A stretch of DNA of 10,345 nt from Thermoplasmata archaeon (GTDB lineage: Archaea; Thermoplasmatota; Thermoplasmata; Lutacidiplasmatales; UBA184): positions 1 through 10,345 of the forward strand of contig JASHWL010000052.1 of NCBI GenBank assembly GCA_030044105.1, given 5' to 3'. The notes under the pieces are model-generated. The model saw only the letters and a program-made list of their open reading frames with translations, was not told where the DNA came from and did not search any database. Below, in pieces: positions 1 through 6,457 of this stretch (position 1 is its first letter; each line of letters opens with the position of its first letter). The translations under genes and the position numbers were made by a program.

Positions 1-368
1 GAGAGCGCGGCGACGAACAGCAGCGTGCCGATCAGCGCGTCGCGCGCCCGGTCCTTCGCCTGGACCTTCTTCGTGACGTCGTGGGAGAACCAGCTCAGCG
101 CGACCCGCGCCCAGACCAGGGCGAGGAGACCGCTGCCCGCCACGCCGACCAGCTCGACCAGCCGCGTGATCGCGGCGGAGAAGTTCGCCACGGCCGAGTT
201 GTTCGTCTGGGCGCGGAGATCCTCCAGTCCCGGGTCCGTCGGGGACGGGACCCCGCGCGCGGGACCGAGGATTCCGGCGAGCGGGAGCCCCCCGAGGATC
301 CCGAGGACGAGGCCGGTCGCGAGGGCCCGATGGAGTCGGGCGGTCAGCGGTGCGCGTCGAGCTCCCAT
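1..368 (-). CDS. Small membrane protein, VirB2/CedA1-like pilin candidate (partial, C-terminus beyond left edge)
   Basis: The minus strand is open from an ATG at 368-366 to the window edge, giving 122 codons without a stop. Residues 1-14 are basic. Residues 15-36 form a hydrophobic, Gly/Leu-rich signal peptide or first helix. A short polar stretch with two sequons (NNS, NFS) follows. A membrane helix spans about 66-92, then a basic loop (HDVTKKVQAKDRARD, 96-110), then a second helix starting at 111 and running off the edge. Signal, helix, Lys/Arg loop and helix is the layout of VirB2/TrbC-type pilins and archaeal CedA1/TedC, and the phrase AKDRARDALIG resembles the loop-to-helix junction of such proteins. 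Start choice: this ATG lies inside the last codons of the upstream surface-protein gene (25-base overlap), suggesting translational coupling. The reading frame is well supported; the pilin assignment is inference from topology. It could be another two-helix membrane protein. Confidence 0.72.
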   Translation of the reverse strand, partial: MGARRAPLTARLHRALATGLVLGILGGLPLAGILGPARGVPSPTDPGLEDLRAQTNNSAVANFSAAITRLVELVGVAGSGLLALVWARVALSWFSHDVTKKVQAKDRARDALIGTLLFVAAL

Positions 369-2506
369 GCCAGCACCTCCGTTCCGTCGGCATCGACCTC
401 CGAGCGTACGGTCCCTTCGCGGACCAGCCGGTCGAGGCTCGCCCGCGCCTCCAGCAGGGGAACGCCCGCTTCCTCGGCGAGCAGCTCCACCGTGGCGCGA
501 TCCGCCCCGTCGGCGGGCGCGATGATCCCCCGGAGCACGGCGACCGGGTCGATCGCCGGACGCTCCGGCGCCCGACGGCGCCGGCGACGCCAGGCGAGCG
601 CGGCCCCGGCGAGCAGCCCGATCATGAGGAGCCCGCCGAGCAGCGGCACGATCGGGGAGCTCGGGGAAGGCGCCGGCGCCGCGGCCGGCATCGCCACGAG
701 GACGGAGCCGTTCGCTTCGCCCGTCGCCCCGATCGCGTCCCGGACCACGGCGGAGAGGGAGATCGTGCCGGCGTCGGGGACCCGCAGCTCCCACGCCGCC
801 GGCCCGTCCGCGTCCACGGAGAAGTTCCACGAGGCGCCGGTGCTCGCCGTGACCGAGATGTTGAACGGCGGCAGGCCACCCGAGAGGACGAGCGCCAGCT
901 GGACCGAACCGGGCGGGCCCGACGTATTCGCGTCGAATCCCCCCGCGACGGTGAGCGGAGGCACGGTCGGAAGCGTGCCGTTGGCCGTCGCGATCGCTCC
1001 GGCCGCGTCCAGGATGATCACGTCGACGACGACGGCCGCCTCCGTGCGGTAGAATCCCGTCCACCCGAACGAGCCGTCCGCCGCGAGGGACCCGTTCCCG
1101 GCCGAACCGTTCGCCGGGACCTCGGAGGGCACGATCACCCAGGTGAAGGGAGACGGTCCGGCGGTGACGCTCCCGATCGCGTCGAGGGACGCGCCGGATG
1201 CGTTGGACGTCCGGTCGAACGCGACGGCCGCGGCCAGCGCGGGCTCGACCGCGAGCGTGCCCACCCACAGCGGGCTCTCGACCCCCGCGGCGTCGGTGAC
1301 CTCGAGCGTGAACGGCAGCGTGCCGGCGACGTCGGGATCGAGGGGGATCGCGATCGTTCCGTCCCCGAGGACGGGGATCACGGTCGGTCCCCCGAGCGCC
1401 GGGCCCGCGGCCCCGAGCGAGAACGGAGGGACGCCCCCCGTGATCGCGACGACCAGGTCCGACGCGACGCCGACCTCGAGCGGCGCCTCCGGGAGCTCCA
1501 GCGAGACGTTCGGATCCGGCACCACCGAGATCGCCGCCGTGGCGGTCGGGAAACTCTCGGGCGGGGCCCCATCGACCTCCACCGAGATCGTCGCCGGCCC
1601 CGGCGCAGGGAAGGTGCAGTTCCCCGAGGTCGCGGCCGCTCCGCGCGTCGCGGGGAGCACGATCAGGCCGTCGCACATGGAGAACGAGAGCCATGGCGTC
1701 CTCGTCCCGACGATGGTCGCGTTCCACGCGAGCGGGTCGCCGACGTCGACGCGGGTGCGGACCGGGAAGATGGCGACCGCAGTGCCGTTGCTGACCTCGA
1801 CGGACTCGGGGACCGCGGCCCGGGCCACGAGACCGCTCGCGTCCGTGACGGTCGCGGCCGGATCGTAGATGCCCGCCCGGAAGGCATGGGAGGCCGAGAA
1901 GTTCCCGGGCGCGGCGAGCGCGAGGCGGGTCCCCGACCCGTCCGTCCAGTTGATCCACACGCTGTACGGGGGGGTCCCCCCGAGGACGGCCCCGGAGAGC
2001 TCGGCCGGCTCGGACGGGAGCAGGGGCGCCGGTAGCAGCTCCAGGTCGACGATCGAGAGCGACGCCACCACGGTCACGTTCGAGAACGCGACGGCCTCCA
2101 CGAGCGACTGCGAGAGCCCGCATCGGAGGACCGCCGCCGCGTCCGCTCGGAGCATCGAGGCTCCCGGGGACGCCCCATCGCTCTCGAACTGCACGTCCGG
2201 TCCCGAGCTCCGGTTGAGGAAGCCCGAGGGCGAGGCGGTCGCGATCGCCCATCGATACCATTGGGGAGCCAGCGCGCATCCGGGCGGTACGTCGCCCCAG
2301 GTCGCCGCGATCGAGGTGGCGTTTCCGGTCGGCATCTCCCAGGACGCGGGATCGAGCGACAGGACCGGCGCCGACACGGGGGAGGCAGTGTCGCTCCGCG
2401 GCAGGGCCGCGGCGAGCGGGACCGCGCCGAGGAAGGCCGGCGCCGGCAGGGCGCCCGCGGCCACCGCGATCAGGAGAAGGCCCACGATCCAGCCGGCCGC
2501 GACCAC
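344..2506 (-). CDS. Ig-like-repeat surface protein with one membrane anchor and cytoplasmic winged-helix domain
   Basis: 720 residues from a GTG start, the only usual start codon between the fibrillarin stop and the signal sequence. Residues 1-35 are a signal peptide. Residues about 60-605 are extracellular and hold 17 N-X-S/T sequons. Modules of about 92 residues are anchored by GG-x-PP-(Y/F) at Y181, F362, F454 (degenerate) and F548, plus a divergent GTRTPW at W272. Four of them have D-A-x-G about 41-46 residues later (222, 405, 500, 590). The only cysteines form pairs C77/C129 and C278/C297, in the two divergent modules. After a Pro/Ala/Ser linker (604-618), a membrane helix spans 619-639, followed by R640-R645 as stop-transfer. 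Residues 652-716 look like a winged helix (helix, helix, LDRLVREGTV, wing). It is probably a surface adhesin or sensor with an inside DNA-binding or protein-interaction domain. The architecture is clear, the function unknown. It overlaps the next gene by 25 bases. Confidence 0.88.
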   Translation of the reverse strand: MVAAGWIVGLLLIAVAAGALPAPAFLGAVPLAAALPRSDTASPVSAPVLSLDPASWEMPTGNATSIAATWGDVPPGCALAPQWYRWAIATASPSGFLNRSSGPDVQFESDGASPGASMLRADAAAVLRCGLSQSLVEAVAFSNVTVVASLSIVDLELLPAPLLPSEPAELSGAVLGGTPPYSVWINWTDGSGTRLALAAPGNFSASHAFRAGIYDPAATVTDASGLVARAAVPESVEVSNGTAVAIFPVRTRVDVGDPLAWNATIVGTRTPWLSFSMCDGLIVLPATRGAAATSGNCTFPAPGPATISVEVDGAPPESFPTATAAISVVPDPNVSLELPEAPLEVGVASDLVVAITGGVPPFSLGAAGPALGGPTVIPVLGDGTIAIPLDPDVAGTLPFTLEVTDAAGVESPLWVGTLAVEPALAAAVAFDRTSNASGASLDAIGSVTAGPSPFTWVIVPSEVPANGSAGNGSLAADGSFGWTGFYRTEAAVVVDVIILDAAGAIATANGTLPTVPPLTVAGGFDANTSGPPGSVQLALVLSGGLPPFNISVTASTGASWNFSVDADGPAAWELRVPDAGTISLSAVVRDAIGATGEANGSVLVAMPAAAPAPSPSSPIVPLLGGLLMIGLLAGAALAWRRRRRRAPERPAIDPVAVLRGIIAPADGADRATVELLAEEAGVPLLEARASLDRLVREGTVRSEVDADGTEVLAWELDAHR

Positions 2507-2539
2507 GCAACCCCACCGGGCCCGGGGACTCGGGCGCGG

Positions 2540-2546
2540 TATTTCC
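2540..2546 (-). promoter_or_regulatory. Possible TATA-like box for the surface-protein gene
   Basis: Minus-strand GGAAATA is the only A/T-rich patch in the 51-base gap between the fibrillarin stop and the GTG at 2506. Its centre lies about 37 bases before the start, which would give a leader of roughly 10 bases under the usual archaeal TATA-to-start distance. It suggests the surface gene can be transcribed apart from ridA-fibrillarin. The match is weak and rests on position and composition only. Confidence 0.25.
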
Positions 2547-2557
2547 TGCGGGTCGGA

Positions 2558-3238
2558 TCAACGGTCGCTGGAAGATGCGGGCGGGCCACCGGTCACGAGG
2601 GCGGCGTGCTCGCGCGAGAAGGGGGCGAGCGGCGTCTCGGTCCGGACCCGGAGCCCGGCCGCTTCCAGCTCCCGGCGGGCCTCCCGGACCACCTGGGCGG
2701 CCGGCAGCCGCTGGGTCACCGAGCGGATCTTGAGCATGAGGATCCCGAGCCCGTCCGGCGCGAGGCACGCCCGTGCGTTCTCCGCGAAGATCGCCGCCTG
2801 CCCGCGCTGGGCGACGTCCTGGTAGAGGACCTCGGCGAGCCCGACGTCCGCCCGGTAGCGCTCGGGGAGCTGGGCGTCCGCGAGCAGCGGGTAGAGGTTC
2901 GTGCGGCGCCGCGCGAGCGCCAGCAGCGGAGCGAACGAGGTCGGGCTCTTCTCCACGACGAAGAGCGCGGCCTCCGGCCACACGTCCGCGAGGTGGCTCG
3001 CCGTGGTCCCGTGCGCCGCCCCGAGGTACAGGACCCGCTCGACGCGCGGGGGCAGCGCCGGGGCCGTGCCCCGGGCGAACAGCGCGGCGAGCTTCGACCG
3101 GAACGGATCCCAGAGGCGGTACTCGACGCCGTCCCGGGCGACCCGGCGTTCCCCGTAGACGCTCTCGCCGGGCCGGGCGTTCCGCGTGAAGAGGTCCCGG
3201 CCCTCCCGGAACACCCCGGGCCACGCGGCGGGCTCCAT
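2558..3238 (-). CDS. flpA: Archaeal fibrillarin, C/D-box rRNA 2'-O-methyltransferase
   Basis: 226 residues, the usual archaeal length. Fibrillarin is the SAM-dependent catalytic subunit of box C/D sRNPs, methylating rRNA (and often tRNA) 2'-hydroxyls with Nop5 and L7Ae. Visible family signatures: PGESVYGE (23-30) and EYRLWDPFRSKLAA (39-52) in the N-terminal part; SAM motif YLGAAHGTT (71-79); acidic residue E96; LLADAQLPERY (118-128); YQDVAQRGQ (139-147); LMLKIRSV (167-174). The expected K-D-K-H set fits K49, D141, K170 and H211. Start: ATG at 3238, eight bases after the ridA stop, with a purine-rich AGGGG just before it. A GTG at 3253 overlapping ridA by seven bases would add five residues and cannot be excluded. 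Fibrillarin is usually next to nop5; here its upstream partner is ridA and no nop5 lies in the window. The assignment is firm and is the main evidence for an archaeal source. Confidence 0.95.
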   Translation of the reverse strand: MEPAAWPGVFREGRDLFTRNARPGESVYGERRVARDGVEYRLWDPFRSKLAALFARGTAPALPPRVERVLYLGAAHGTTASHLADVWPEAALFVVEKSPTSFAPLLALARRRTNLYPLLADAQLPERYRADVGLAEVLYQDVAQRGQAAIFAENARACLAPDGLGILMLKIRSVTQRLPAAQVVREARRELEAAGLRVRTETPLAPFSREHAALVTGGPPASSSDR

Positions 3239-3246
3239 CGCGACCC

Positions 3247-3711
3247 CTACCACGTCGCGAAGCAGTACTCGACCTCGACCGGAGCGTTCAGGGGAAGGCT
3301 GTGGACTCCGACCGCGATCCGGGCCGGCCGTCCGTCGTTCCCGAAGAGCTCGATCAGGAGCTCGGTCGCGCCGTTGGCGACCTCGTGCGGCTTCTCGAAG
3401 CCCGGCGAGGTCGCGACGTAGACCGCGACCCGGTAGAAGCGTCGGACCCGGTCCATCGAGCCGAGGGCCGCCTGGATCGCGCTCAGGGCCTGCAATGTGG
3501 CGCGGCGCGCGAGCTCCTTCGCCGCGTCGACCGGCACGTCCCGGTCCACGAGCCCGGGTCGAGCGACCGCGCCGGCCTCCAGCACGATCTGCCCCGAGAC
3601 GAACCCGAGCCGGTCGTGCACCACGACGGGGCTGTAGGCGCCCGCGGGGGCCGGAGGAGGTGGGAGCTCGATCCCGGCGGCCTTCAGCCGCTCGCTGGGG
3701 GTCGTCGGCAC
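3247..3711 (-). CDS. RidA/YjgF/UK114 family protein (reactive imine/enamine deaminase type)
   Basis: 154 residues from a GTG start. RidA proteins are small trimeric enzymes, several of which hydrolyse reactive 2-aminoacrylate and related imines formed by PLP enzymes. Family marks: LPPPPAPAGAYSP (16-28), the pattern of the longer YER057c/UK114-like subgroup; FVSGQI (37-42); VANGATELLIELFG (111-124); and the C-terminal PARIAVGVHSLPLNAPVEVE (129-148), in which R131 matches the substrate-carboxylate-binding arginine. The subgroup is about 150 residues long, so the protein is complete. Start: an open frame runs further upstream, but homology-like sequence begins at the GTG, and a TTTT-containing patch sits about 27 bases before it, as expected for leaderless archaeal transcription. 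It is followed within eight bases by fibrillarin, so the two are probably co-transcribed. The exact substrate of this subgroup is not known to me. Confidence 0.93.
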   Translation of the reverse strand: MPTTPSERLKAAGIELPPPPAPAGAYSPVVVHDRLGFVSGQIVLEAGAVARPGLVDRDVPVDAAKELARRATLQALSAIQAALGSMDRVRRFYRVAVYVATSPGFEKPHEVANGATELLIELFGNDGRPARIAVGVHSLPLNAPVEVEYCFATW

Positions 3712-3735
3712 GGGGGCTCCGTATCCGCTGCGGCG

Positions 3736-3742
3736 GAAAACG
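3736..3742 (-). promoter_or_regulatory. TATA-like box for ridA-fibrillarin
   Basis: Minus-strand CGTTTTC interrupts otherwise G/C-rich sequence. Its centre is about 28 bases before the GTG at 3711, the spacing expected when the transcript begins at or next to the start codon. This is inferred from position; no mapped start site is available. Confidence 0.4.
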
Positions 3743-3765
3743 GTGCGCTCGACTGCGCCGACAGC

Positions 3766-3774
3766 CCTATCTTC
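3766..3774 (+). promoter_or_regulatory. TATA-like box for the zinc-ribbon gene
   Basis: CCTATCTTC is centred about 28 bases before the ATG at 3798, again the leaderless spacing. The two boxes of this 86-base divergent region lie about 30 bases apart and face opposite ways, so the two transcription units could compete for factor binding. The support is positional. Confidence 0.4.
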
Positions 3775-3797
3775 CGTCGCCGGGTCGTCACGGTCGT

Positions 3798-4193
3798 ATG
3801 TCGTTCTTTCGCCGGAGGAAGCGCGAGGAGGAGCCGCCCAAGAAGTCGCCGGCCTCCGCGCCGGCCCCGAAGGGCGCTCCCGCTCCGTCTCGCCCGACCG
3901 CTGCCCCCGCGGCCGCGCCGGGGAGCTCCGCCCCGGTCCCGCCCAGCCCCCAACCCCCGGCCGGTCCGGCCGGCGGGGCGAGCCCGCCTTCGACGCCCGC
4001 GCCGGCGGTCGCGCCAGAGCCGGCTCCGCCGACGCCCACCGCCCCCCGACCTCCCCCACCGCTCCCGGATCCGGCCCCCGTGCCCCAGGGTCCCGCCCCG
4101 ATCCAGCCCCATCCCAGCTCGTACTGCTTCGTGTGCGGCTCGGAGCTCCACGAGGGATCCTGCGAGAAGTGCGGGATGAAGTGGGTCGAGTGA
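3798..4193 (+). CDS. Pro/Ala-rich protein with C-terminal zinc ribbon
   Basis: 131 residues. The N-terminus (MSFFRRRKREEEPPKK) is strongly charged. Residues about 18-106 are a low-complexity linker of Pro, Ala, Gly and Ser, with almost no hydrophobic core, so it is probably disordered. The C-terminus (109-131) is a compact putative zinc ribbon: C110-x2-C113, eight residues, C122-x2-C125, then GMKWVE. No signal peptide or membrane helix is visible, so it is probably cytoplasmic, possibly held near the membrane or nucleic acid by the basic N-terminus. Similar short charged head, Pro-rich linker and zinc-ribbon tail proteins occur in Thermoplasmatota, but I cannot name a function. Start: the first ATG of the open frame that yields a protein-like head, with a TATA-like box at leaderless distance. 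It is transcribed divergently from ridA, and the DUF885 gene follows 139 bases later with its own possible promoter. Confidence 0.8.
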   Translation: MSFFRRRKREEEPPKKSPASAPAPKGAPAPSRPTAAPAAAPGSSAPVPPSPQPPAGPAGGASPPSTPAPAVAPEPAPPTPTAPRPPPPLPDPAPVPQGPAPIQPHPSSYCFVCGSELHEGSCEKCGMKWVE

Positions 4194-4296
4194 ATCGCGC
4201 GTCCCGGAGGCCGCCGCGGGTCGCGCGGACGCGTTGTGCGATACGGACCCATCGCTCGCCGCGGTCGCGCGCCGCCCGCGTCGACTCGAGCAACTA

Positions 4297-4303
4297 CGTT
4301 TTG
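4297..4303 (+). promoter_or_regulatory. Weak TATA-like patch before the DUF885 gene
   Basis: CGTTTTG is the most A/T-rich patch in the 139-base gap between the zinc-ribbon stop and the ATG at 4333, centred about 33 bases before that ATG. It would give a leader of a few bases. The rest of the gap (4194-4332) holds nothing recognisable. Confidence 0.25.
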
Positions 4304-4332
4304 AGCCCCTCCTGTTCCCGACGGCGATTCTA

Positions 4333-5988
4333 ATGGTACCCGAGCCACGTGACCCGTCCGAGTTCGGCGCGCTCGAGCAAGAGATCATCGACCACCTGTT
4401 CCGACTGCAACCCTCGTACGCGGTCGGCCTCGGCCTGCACGAGTACGATGGGAAGGTCCCGGACCTGAGCAGCGGCGCGACCGAAGGATGGGCCACGGCG
4501 GCGGACGCGCTGCTGGTCCGGCTCCATCGCTTTGCCGACGCGGACCTCTCGGCCGATCGCGCCGTGGACCGGCTGCTGCTGCAGCTGCTGCTCGAGAGTC
4601 CCCTGTTCGATCTGCGCGAGGCCCACGACTACGACCGGAACCCGATGACGTACCTCGGCGTCGCCTCGCTCACCTCGTACCTGGTGCGCGACTACGCCCC
4701 GGCGGCCCAGCGGGTCGAGGCGATCGTCGCGACCCTCGGCGCGGTCCCCCGGATCCTCGAGGAGGGCCGGCGCCGGCTCCACGGGCCACTGCCGAAGCCG
4801 TTCGTCGACCTCTCGCTCGCGATCGGCGGGGGCCTCCCGACGCACTTCGGGGAGGCCGAGGAGTTCGCGACGCGCGCCGGTCTCGGCGGGCGCGTCGCCG
4901 CCGCGCGCGCCCCCGCGGAGTCCGCGGTCGTCGCGTTCCTGGCGTGGCTTCGCAACGACTGCCTGCCGAGGTCCACGCCCGAGTTCGCGCTGGGGGCGCA
5001 CCGCTACCAGCGGCTCCTGTGGGTGCGCGAGGGGATCGAGGCCCCGATCGAGGAGCTCCGCGCCGCGGGCGCGGCGGACCTCGCCCGGAACCAGGCGCGG
5101 CTCAACGAGATCGCGGCCCAGGAGCGCACGACCATCCCGGCCATGCTCGACCGCATCAGTCAGGACCATCCGGCCGCGCCCGACGTCCTCCCCGTGGCCC
5201 GCCAGTTCGTCGAGGAGACGAAGCGGTTCGTCGCGGACCACGACCTCGCGACGATCCCGGAGCCCGCGATCTGCCGCGTCGAGGAGACCCCGATCTGGGG
5301 CCGGGCCCTCTCGACCGCGAGCATGAACCCGCCCGGGCCGTTCGACACCGGCCCCACGGACGGGATCTACTACGTGACGCCGGTCGACCCGAAGTGGACC
5401 CCGACGCAGGCCGAGGAGTGGTTGCGGTCGTTCAACCGGGCGCTCCTCCGGAACATCACGGTGCACGAGGTCTACCCCGGCCACTACCTGCAGTTCCTGC
5501 ACTTCCACCGCTCCGGCGGGAGCCTCGCCCGGAAGGTCTACCTCTCGCCGTCGTTCGTCGAGGGCTGGGCCCACTACACCGAGCAGCTCGCGATCGAGCA
5601 GGGGCTCGGGCGCGGGAGCGTCGACGCGGAGGTCGCGGAGATCCACGACGCGCTCCTGCGCGACTGCCGGTTGCTCGCGTCGATCGGGCTGCACACGCAG
5701 GGGATGACGCTGGAGGCGGCGACGCAGCTGTTCCAGCACGAGGCGCACTTCGAGCGGCTGCCGGCGGAGCGCGAGGCGATCCGCGGGACGTTCAACCCCG
5801 AGTACTTCTGCTACACGCTGGGGAAGCTCGCGATCCTCGATGCCCGGCGTCGGCTGCTCGACCGCCAGTTCCACGGGAGCCTGCGCGCGTTCCACGACGC
5901 GCTCCTGGGCTCCGGCTGCCCGCCGGTCGGGCTGCTCGACGCGCTGCTGATCGCGGCCGCCGGGGGCGGCGCGGGGCGCTCCTCCTAG
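4333..5988 (+). CDS. DUF885 family protein, putative metallo-carboxypeptidase-like hydrolase
   Basis: 551 residues. Family signatures: HEVYPGH (378-384), the HExxPGH zinc-site motif of DUF885; EGWAHYTEQL (410-419), supplying a further glutamate ligand; and a C-terminal YTLGKLAILDAR segment from 494. Earlier landmarks are a helical N-terminal region, Y-x-x-P-x-D-P-K-W-T-like YVTPVDPKWTP (from about 347) and a mid-protein helical bundle. DUF885 proteins resemble M32/M3-like gluzincin peptidases and are often annotated as dipeptidase or peptidase-like; the substrate is not established here. No signal peptide is visible, so it is probably cytoplasmic, unlike many bacterial lipoprotein members. 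Start: an in-frame ATG at 4234 would add 33 residues of basic, non-conserved sequence, so I prefer the ATG at 4333, which begins with a polar VPEPRDPSEF head. The length is normal for the shorter family members. Its TAG overlaps the opposite TAG of osmC. Confidence 0.9.
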   Translation: MVPEPRDPSEFGALEQEIIDHLFRLQPSYAVGLGLHEYDGKVPDLSSGATEGWATAADALLVRLHRFADADLSADRAVDRLLLQLLLESPLFDLREAHDYDRNPMTYLGVASLTSYLVRDYAPAAQRVEAIVATLGAVPRILEEGRRRLHGPLPKPFVDLSLAIGGGLPTHFGEAEEFATRAGLGGRVAAARAPAESAVVAFLAWLRNDCLPRSTPEFALGAHRYQRLLWVREGIEAPIEELRAAGAADLARNQARLNEIAAQERTTIPAMLDRISQDHPAAPDVLPVARQFVEETKRFVADHDLATIPEPAICRVEETPIWGRALSTASMNPPGPFDTGPTDGIYYVTPVDPKWTPTQAEEWLRSFNRALLRNITVHEVYPGHYLQFLHFHRSGGSLARKVYLSPSFVEGWAHYTEQLAIEQGLGRGSVDAEVAEIHDALLRDCRLLASIGLHTQGMTLEAATQLFQHEAHFERLPAEREAIRGTFNPEYFCYTLGKLAILDARRRLLDRQFHGSLRAFHDALLGSGCPPVGLLDALLIAAAGGGAGRSS

Positions 5989-6419
5989 GGCGGCGCGACC
6001 CGGTGCGCGATCGGGATCCCGGCCCGTACCGCGCCCGAGACCGTGCAGAAGTCGGGAAAGATCTCGACGCAGTGGTCGAAGCGGGCCCGATCGGCCTCGT
6101 CCACCGGCGCGGTCGCGATCTCGATCTCGAGGTTCGTCACGCGCAGGCGCCCGCGATCGTTCCGTCCGACCGTGGCCCGCACGGTAGTGCGGACCGGCCG
6201 GATCGGCACGTGCGCGCGCTCGCAGGTGCTGACGAGCGTCGAGCTCATGCAGTGGCCGACGGCGAGGGCGAGCGTCCGCACGGGGCCCGGCCCGGTGTCG
6301 TGGCCAGTAGGGGCCGGCTCGTCGACCTCGAAGCCGGCGTACGGCGCTCCCGGGAAGCGGGCCTGGAATTCGAACCGCTCGACCTGGCTCAGCTCGGCAT
6401 CGGCGGCGTCCGGCGGCAT
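5985..6419 (-). CDS. OsmC/Ohr family protein (thiol-dependent peroxidase type)
   Basis: 144 residues. OsmC/Ohr proteins are homodimeric cytoplasmic enzymes that reduce organic hydroperoxides using two cysteines. The first expected cysteine is C57 in TLALAVGHCMSST (49-61), at the head of the long central helix. The second is C125 in FPDFCTVSGAVRAGIPI (121-137), matching the family's C-x-V-(S/x)-x-x-L pattern. The strand TVRATVGRNDRGRLRVTNLEIEI is cut here into the usual beta-helix-beta order. It has two extra cysteines, C66 and C117. The N-terminus shows the F-x-A-x-F-(P/D)-G-x-P start of many OsmC proteins. The usual arginine of the active site is not clearly placed, so peroxidase activity is likely but not certain. 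It converges on the DUF885 gene (stops share CTAG) and diverges from the SDR gene across a region with repeated CGGAGC half-sites. Confidence 0.88.
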   Translation of the reverse strand: MPPDAADAELSQVERFEFQARFPGAPYAGFEVDEPAPTGHDTGPGPVRTLALAVGHCMSSTLVSTCERAHVPIRPVRTTVRATVGRNDRGRLRVTNLEIEIATAPVDEADRARFDHCVEIFPDFCTVSGAVRAGIPIAHRVAPP

Positions 6420-6425
6420 GGCCGG

Positions 6426-6457
6426 CGGAGCCCCGCTCCGTACTTGACCCGGAGCGG
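6426..6457. repeat. Three CGGAGC half-sites forming overlapping inverted repeats (candidate operator)
   Basis: CGGAGC at 6426-6431, its reverse complement GCTCCG at 6435-6440, and CGGAGC again at 6450-6455. The first two make a 6-base inverted repeat with a 3-base spacer. The second and third extend to a perfect 8-base inverted repeat (6433-6440 and 6450-6457) with a 9-base spacer. That spacer carries the A/T-rich patch placed as a TATA box for osmC. The set lies 7-38 bases before the osmC start and 46-77 before the SDR start. Confidence 0.45.
6441..6449 (-). promoter_or_regulatory. TATA-like patch for osmC, inside the inverted repeat
   Basis: Minus-strand GGTCAAGTA is centred 26 bases before the ATG at 6419, the leaderless distance. 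It is flanked on both sides by arms of the 8-base inverted repeat, so a protein bound to the arms would block or aid access to it. It is weak as a TATA box; the position is the main argument. Confidence 0.3.

Noticed and set aside
350..2035. 561-codon open frame on the plus strand
   Set aside because: It is antisense to the surface-protein gene, rich in Arg, Gly, Asp and Pro with no hydrophobic core or motif; stop codons are simply rare at this G+C content.
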